The notes below the pieces were generated by a model that was given only the letters and a program-made list of their open reading frames with translations, did not search any database and had not been told where the DNA came from. Positions 6,723 through 9,543 of a stretch of DNA of 9,543 bases are shown piece by piece (the stretch's first letter is position 1; every line of letters starts with the position of its first letter). The position numbers were made by a program, and so were the translations under genes. The DNA is taken from assembly GCA_002362145.1 (NCBI GenBank), contig DETX01000028.1:1-9543 (forward strand). Direction: 5' to 3'. This DNA comes from Clostridiales bacterium UBA3277. Its GTDB lineage: Bacteria > Bacillota > Clostridia > Oscillospirales > Oscillospiraceae.

Positions 6723-6878
6723 ATGACGACTTTCGCTACTGCTTCCATGAACGGATACACCAGCCGCTGCGCCATGGCAGGGGCGGCCTCCTCTGTACGG
6801 ATTATCCCCTTTTTGGACACTGCCCGACTTTTGGCAGTGTCCAAATTGCATCCTCTGCGGAAGAAAACCGCGCTGTGA
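6723..6878 (+). CDS. 51-codon ORF, putative branched-chain amino-acid leader peptide
   Basis: This small ORF begins 25 nt after the predicted transcript start, with AGAGGAG (6707-6713) 9 nt before ATG. I recognise no protein family. Its composition is split: codons 1-24 contain no Leu, Ile or Val, while codons 25-51 contain ten (V25, I27, I28, L31, L36, L37, V39, L42, L45, L51). Four of the six Leu codons before the terminal one are TTG or CTT (L31, L36, L37, L42), which are uncommon in this GC-rich, CTG-using region. The stop codon TGA (6876-6878) lies inside the 5' arm of a predicted antiterminator, upstream of a terminator and a branched-chain amino-acid type transporter. This fits a leader peptide whose translation senses charged Leu/Ile/Val tRNA. 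The binding-site element could also pair with CTCCTCT at 6788-6794. An independent small protein is the alternative. Translation is inferred, not shown. Confidence 0.62.
   Translation: MTTFATASMNGYTSRCAMAGAASSVRIIPFLDTARLLAVSKLHPLRKKTAL
6812..6845 (+). promoter_or_regulatory. 13-bp perfect hairpin inside the leader ORF
   Basis: Bases 6812-6824 and 6833-6845 form a perfect 13-bp stem with an 8-nt loop. It spans codons 30-41 of the leader ORF, the core of the Leu/Val-rich stretch. A translating ribosome must melt it. In an attenuator it could serve as the pause hairpin that couples polymerase to the ribosome, but no U-tract follows, so it is not a terminator. Confidence 0.55.
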
Positions 6879-6915
6879 CCGGGATACCTGACGGTGTTAA
6901 AGAGACGGTTACAGC
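6872..6915 (+). promoter_or_regulatory. Predicted antiterminator hairpin
   Basis: GCTGTGACCG (6872-6881) can pair with CGGTTACAGC (6906-6915): ten base pairs, nine Watson-Crick and one G-U (6877 with 6910). The 3' arm is the 5' arm plus loop of the downstream terminator, so the two structures cannot coexist. The leader ORF's stop codon lies in the 5' arm, so a ribosome terminating there would block this pairing and let the terminator form. A weaker 4-bp competitor (6878-6881 with 6892-6895) could also sequester the 5' arm. Confidence 0.62.
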
Positions 6916-6930
6916 AGTAGCCGTTTTTTT
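6905..6930 (+). terminator. Intrinsic terminator (attenuator) before the binding-protein gene
   Basis: ACGGTTAC (6905-6912) and GTAGCCGT (6917-6924) form an 8-bp stem with one G-U pair, a 4-nt AGCA loop and a run of seven T (6924-6930). It ends 29 nt before the ATG of the transporter binding protein and downstream of the only good promoter, so it must be at least partly bypassed: an attenuator by position. Confidence 0.78.
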
Positions 6931-6959
6931 ATAGTTTTTGAGAAAAGGAGAGTTTCCCC

Positions 6960-8153
6960 ATGAAAAAGTTTTTTGCTCTGATGCTTGCCGCCGCGCTGGT
7001 GCTGACCATTCTGGCCGGGTGTGGCAAGACCGACGCCCCCGCGACCGAATCCACCGCCGCTGCCACGGAAGGCGCTCCCGCTGCTGTGAAGATTGGTACG
7101 AGCGGCCCCCTTACCGGCGGTGCTGCCGTCTATGGCCAGGCTGTCCGCGTTGGTATGGAAATCGCTGTTGAGGAAATCAACGAGGCTGCCGGCGACACCG
7201 GCCTGAAGATCGACTTCCAGGCTCAGGACGACGAGCACGACGGCGAGAAGGCCTTCAACTGCTTCAACAACCTGAAGGACTGGGGCATGCAGATATTCGC
7301 GGGCGCCGTGACCACCGGTCCCTGCCTGTCCATTGCCCCCGAGGCGGTCAACGATCAGATCTTCATGATGACCCCCTCCGGCTCCGCCGAAGCCATCGCC
7401 ATGGAGGGCGGCAACATCTATCAGATGTGCTTCACCGACCCCAACCAGGGTGCCGCTTCCGCTGAGCTGATTGCCGCGCAGATGCCCGACAAGACCATCG
7501 GCGTCATCTATGATTCCTCCACCGACTATTCCACCGGTATCTGGAAGAGCTTCCAGGCCAAGGCCGCTGAGCTGAGATTGAACGTTGTGGAATCCGCTGT
7601 CACTTCCTTCACCGCCGACAGCGCCAGCGAGATGAACACCCAGCTGACCAAGTGCAAGGAAGCCGGCTGCGACCTCGTATTCCTGCCCATCTACGCCACC
7701 GAGGCCTCTGTCGTTCTGAACAATGCCTCCAGCATGGGCTATGCCCCGGACTTCCTGGGCTGCGACGGCATGGACGGCATCCTGAGCGTGGAAGGCTTTG
7801 ACACCTCCCTGGCGGAAGGCCTGATTATGATGACCCCCTTCGCTGCGGATGCGGAGGATGACGCCACCAAGTCCTTCGTTGCCAAGTATCAGGAGAAAAC
7901 CGGCGGCGAAACCCCCAACCAGTTCGCTGCCGATGCCTACGACGTGATTTACGCCATTTACGCCGGCTGCCAGGCGAAGGGCATTGACGGCTCCACCGCT
8001 CCTGCGGATGCTTGCGCCATGCTGATGGACTACTTCAGCACCGCCACCTTCAGCGGCCTGACCGGCGCGGACATGACCTGGGATGCCAACGGCATGGTTT
8101 CCAAGGTTCCCACTGCCGTGGAGGTTGTGAACGGCGTCTACGTCAAGAAGTAA
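6960..8153 (+). CDS. livK: Branched-chain amino-acid type ABC transporter substrate-binding lipoprotein
   Basis: A 397-residue LivK/LivJ-like (Peripla_BP_6, type I fold) binding protein. The signal peptide (MKKFF, hydrophobic to residue 19) ends in the lipobox L18-A-G-C21; an Ala/Thr-rich flexible linker follows to about 42. The mature domain begins V43-K-I-G-T-S-G-P-L-T-G-G, the typical family opening, followed by G-x-E-x-A-V-E-E-I-N (65-74). By rough alignment the ligand-binding segments are VTTG (117-120) and TPSGSAEA (138-145). It captures ligand outside the cell and delivers it to the LivH/LivM-type permeases encoded next. The family also includes binders of amides, urea and other amino acids, so leucine/isoleucine/valine specificity is inferred. 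AAAAGGAGAG (6943-6952) is a strong ribosome binding site 8 nt before ATG. Codon use is more biased toward GCC/GCT, AAG and GGC than its neighbours, consistent with high expression. Confidence 0.9.
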   Translation: MKKFFALMLAAALVLTILAGCGKTDAPATESTAAATEGAPAAVKIGTSGPLTGGAAVYGQAVRVGMEIAVEEINEAAGDTGLKIDFQAQDDEHDGEKAFNCFNNLKDWGMQIFAGAVTTGPCLSIAPEAVNDQIFMMTPSGSAEAIAMEGGNIYQMCFTDPNQGAASAELIAAQMPDKTIGVIYDSSTDYSTGIWKSFQAKAAELRLNVVESAVTSFTADSASEMNTQLTKCKEAGCDLVFLPIYATEASVVLNNASSMGYAPDFLGCDGMDGILSVEGFDTSLAEGLIMMTPFAADAEDDATKSFVAKYQEKTGGETPNQFAADAYDVIYAIYAGCQAKGIDGSTAPADACAMLMDYFSTATFSGLTGADMTWDANGMVSKVPTAVEVVNGVYVKK

Positions 8154-8186
8154 GCGAAATCCTTCGCACACAGCACATATTCGATA

Positions 8187-8227
8187 ACAGCTAACGGGAT
8201 GGGGATTTCCCCCATCCCAATGGCTGT
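8187..8227 (+). promoter_or_regulatory. Stable intercistronic hairpin after the binding-protein gene
   Basis: A 9-bp perfect GC-rich stem (8196-8204 with 8210-8218, loop ATTTC) is extended past a 2x2 internal loop by a further seven pairs (8187-8193 with 8221-8227, one G-U). No U-tract follows, so it is more likely a 3' exonuclease block that stabilises the upstream message than a terminator. A small 5-bp hairpin (8154-8158 with 8163-8167) precedes it directly after the stop codon. Confidence 0.6.
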
Positions 8228-8242
8228 ATATGCAGTTCCTCG

Positions 8243-8289
8243 AGGGCCTATGGCAGAAGCCTTCCAGGAGACTTTCGCCATAGGCTTTT
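8243..8289 (+). terminator. Partial terminator-like hairpin before the LivH permease gene
   Basis: A 9-bp perfect stem (8246-8254 with 8277-8285), extendable by three pairs including two G-U, closes a 22-nt loop that can itself pair (8256-8259 with 8273-8276). It is followed by only four T (8286-8289), then the ribosome binding site. This would end some but not all transcripts, lowering permease relative to binding protein. The 8154-8307 gap holds no convincing ORF. Confidence 0.5.
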
Positions 8290-8307
8290 GAGAAAGAGAG
8301 GTTTTTT

Positions 8308-9189
8308 ATGGGTATTTTGCAGCACCTGATCAATGGCATCAGCATTGGCGCGGTCTATGCCATCATCGCGCTGGGCTATACCATGGTCTATGGCATCGCA
8401 AAGATGCTGAACTTTGCCCACGGCGACATTATTATGGTTGGCGCCTATATTTCCTTCTGTGTCACGAATTACCTGGGACTGCCGGTGCTCCTATCGGTGC
8501 TGGCCTCCGTGGTGGTGTGCACGCTTCTTGGCATCCTCATTGAGGGACTGGCTTACAAGCCTCTGCGCGGAACCCCCAGTCTGGCGGTGCTCATCACCGC
8601 CATCGGTGTCAGCTACTTCCTCCAGAACGCGGCGCAGCTGATTTGGGGCTCGGCTCCCAAGAATTTCACCAGCATTGTGAATTTTCAGCCCACTGTTCTT
8701 TTTGACGGGCGGCTGGTGATTACGGATGAAGTGATCATAACGGTCATCATCAGCGCCCTGGTGATGGTGAGCCTGACTCTGTTCACCGGAAAGACCCGGG
8801 TGGGTAAGGCCATGCGGGCGGTTTCTGAGGACCGGGACGCCGCGCAGCTCATGGGCATTAACGTCAACCGGACGATTTCCCTGACATTTGCCATCGGCTC
8901 GGCCCTTGCCGCCGTAGCCGGTGTTCTGCTGTGCTCCACGGTTCCCACCCTGATGCCCACCACCGGCGCCATGCCCGGCATCCGGGCCTTTACGGCGGCT
9001 GTGTTTGGCGGCATCGGCTCTATTCCGGGGGCGATGCTGGGGGGCATTGTGCTGGGCATCATTGAGGCCCTGAGCAAGGCCTATCTTCCCAACCAGTTCT
9101 CCGATGCAATCGTATTCGGCGTGTTGATTCTGGTCCTGCTCATCAAGCCCACGGGGCTGCTGGGTAAGCAGGTTCAGGAGAAAGTCTGA
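8308..9189 (+). CDS. livH: Branched-chain amino-acid type ABC transporter permease (LivH type)
   Basis: A 293-residue polytopic permease with about eight membrane helices. The N-terminal LINGISIGAVYAIIALGYTM (8-25 region) and N35-F-A-H-G-D (35-40) are hallmarks of LivH. The cytoplasmic EAA-like coupling loop that contacts the ATPase is at about 165-188 (GKAMRAVSEDRDAAQLMGI), and FGGIGSIPGAMLGG (233-246) is the conserved C-terminal element. It forms the membrane channel with LivM. Start ATG 8308 has AGAGAGG (8295-8301) 6 nt upstream. The LivM gene starts 10 bp after its stop, so the two are co-translated. Substrate specificity cannot be read from the permease alone. Confidence 0.93.
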   Translation: MGILQHLINGISIGAVYAIIALGYTMVYGIAKMLNFAHGDIIMVGAYISFCVTNYLGLPVLLSVLASVVVCTLLGILIEGLAYKPLRGTPSLAVLITAIGVSYFLQNAAQLIWGSAPKNFTSIVNFQPTVLFDGRLVITDEVIITVIISALVMVSLTLFTGKTRVGKAMRAVSEDRDAAQLMGINVNRTISLTFAIGSALAAVAGVLLCSTVPTLMPTTGAMPGIRAFTAAVFGGIGSIPGAMLGGIVLGIIEALSKAYLPNQFSDAIVFGVLILVLLIKPTGLLGKQVQEKV

Positions 9190-9199
9190 GGTGGCGGGT

Positions 9200-9543
9200 A
9201 TGAAGAAAAAACTCCAAAATAAGAATACCCGCAGGAATCTTCTGACATACCTGCTTGTGGTGATTGGCTTCGTGGTTATGCAGAGCCTGTCCGCCACCGG
9301 GAAGCTGAGCAGCGCCATGCGGGGCCAGCTCATTCCCATTTGTGCCTACATTGTGCTGGCGGTTTCCCTGAACCTGGTGGTGGGCGTCTCCGGTGAGCTG
9401 AGCCTGGGCCACGCGGGCTTTATGAACGTGGGCGCCTTTACCGGCATCGTAGCCGCGGCGGCGCTGCAAAGCTCCGTGGAAGATCCCACAGCCCGGCTCC
9501 TGCTGGCGATGGCCATGGGAGGCGTCATGGCGGGAATCATGGG
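9200..9543 (+). CDS. livM: Branched-chain amino-acid type ABC transporter permease (LivM type), 3' truncated by window
   Basis: The frame is open from ATG 9200 to the window end, giving 114 complete codons of a protein usually 300-350 residues long. The basic start (MKKK) is followed by helices at about 14-30 and 43-62, and by the diagnostic LivM segment S56-L-N-L-V-V-G-V-S-G-E-L-S-L-G-H-A-G-F-M (56-75). AGGTGG (9189-9194) overlapping the LivH stop codon serves as ribosome binding site with a 5-nt spacer; an in-frame GTG at 9191 would lie inside that site and is less likely. The ATPase genes (LivG and LivF types) are expected just beyond the window. Confidence 0.9.
   Translation, partial: MKKKLQNKNTRRNLLTYLLVVIGFVVMQSLSATGKLSSAMRGQLIPICAYIVLAVSLNLVVGVSGELSLGHAGFMNVGAFTGIVAAAALQSSVEDPTARLLLAMAMGGVMAGIM

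Noticed and set aside
6605..6934. 109-codon ORF on the plus strand across the transporter leader
   Set aside because: Its start lies upstream of the predicted promoter, it has no ribosome binding site, and it runs through both hairpins; the 51-codon ORF in another frame is better supported.
6698..6960. T-box riboswitch upstream of the transporter
   Set aside because: Only an ACCGCG fragment (6867-6872) resembles the T-box core; the AGGGTGG part is missing and the ORF with its ribosome binding site occupies the space where stem I would be.
8220..8291. 23-codon ORF before livH, a possible second leader peptide
   Set aside because: No ribosome binding site precedes the ATG, which is buried in the hairpin's 3' side, and its codons are not enriched for Leu, Ile or Val beyond chance.
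6909..8345. 478-codon ORF on the minus strand antisense to livK
   Set aside because: A GC-bias shadow: rich in Gly, Ala, Val and His with no recognisable domain, and it covers a well-recognised binding-protein gene and the terminator.

Overview
The window reads as chromosomal housekeeping DNA from a GC-rich, low-virulence-content Gram-positive bacterium. Strong purine-rich ribosome binding sites, sigma-A style promoters (TTGACA-N17-TACAAT, and two divergent extended -10 boxes), lipoproteins anchored to a single membrane and a GC-rich Clostridia flavour of protein families point to an anaerobic Firmicute, most likely of the Oscillospiraceae type (an inference; no rRNA is present). I see no insertion sequence, phage gene, CRISPR array, tRNA or rRNA.

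Layout. 1-579: the 3' part of a CPBP-family membrane protease, closed by a perfect 19-bp terminator hairpin (583-624). 720-995 (minus): a small DUF1294 membrane protein, head to head (26 bp between start codons) with a 161-aa lipoprotein of unknown function (1022-1507). That gene converges, with a 4-bp overlap of stop codons, on a WYL-domain transcriptional regulator (1504-2481, minus). The regulator is divergent from an endonuclease IV family DNA-repair enzyme (2609-3436); both have extended -10 promoters in the 127-bp gap and a 10-bp palindrome lies between them. Next is a two-gene cell-wall operon with a 4-bp overlap: a SEDS (FtsW/RodA/SpoVE) glycosyltransferase carrying an N-terminal FHA domain (3507-5228) and a short class B-like penicillin-binding protein (5225-6595). 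The last third is a branched-chain amino-acid type ABC transporter operon: substrate-binding lipoprotein (6960-8153), LivH-type permease (8308-9189) and the start of a LivM-type permease (9200 to the window end).

The most interesting region is the 364-bp gap before the binding-protein gene. It holds a near-consensus promoter, a well-placed ribosome binding site, an unlisted 51-codon ORF, and an intrinsic terminator directly upstream of the transporter gene. The ORF's first 24 codons contain no Leu, Ile or Val and its last 27 contain ten. Its stop codon lies inside a 10-nt element that can pair with the terminator's 5' arm, so a terminator and an antiterminator are mutually exclusive. This is the architecture of ribosome-mediated (leader-peptide) attenuation, and the controlling codons match the expected substrates of the transporter. 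A second pair of hairpins sits between the binding protein and the permease, which could set the usual excess of binding protein over permease.
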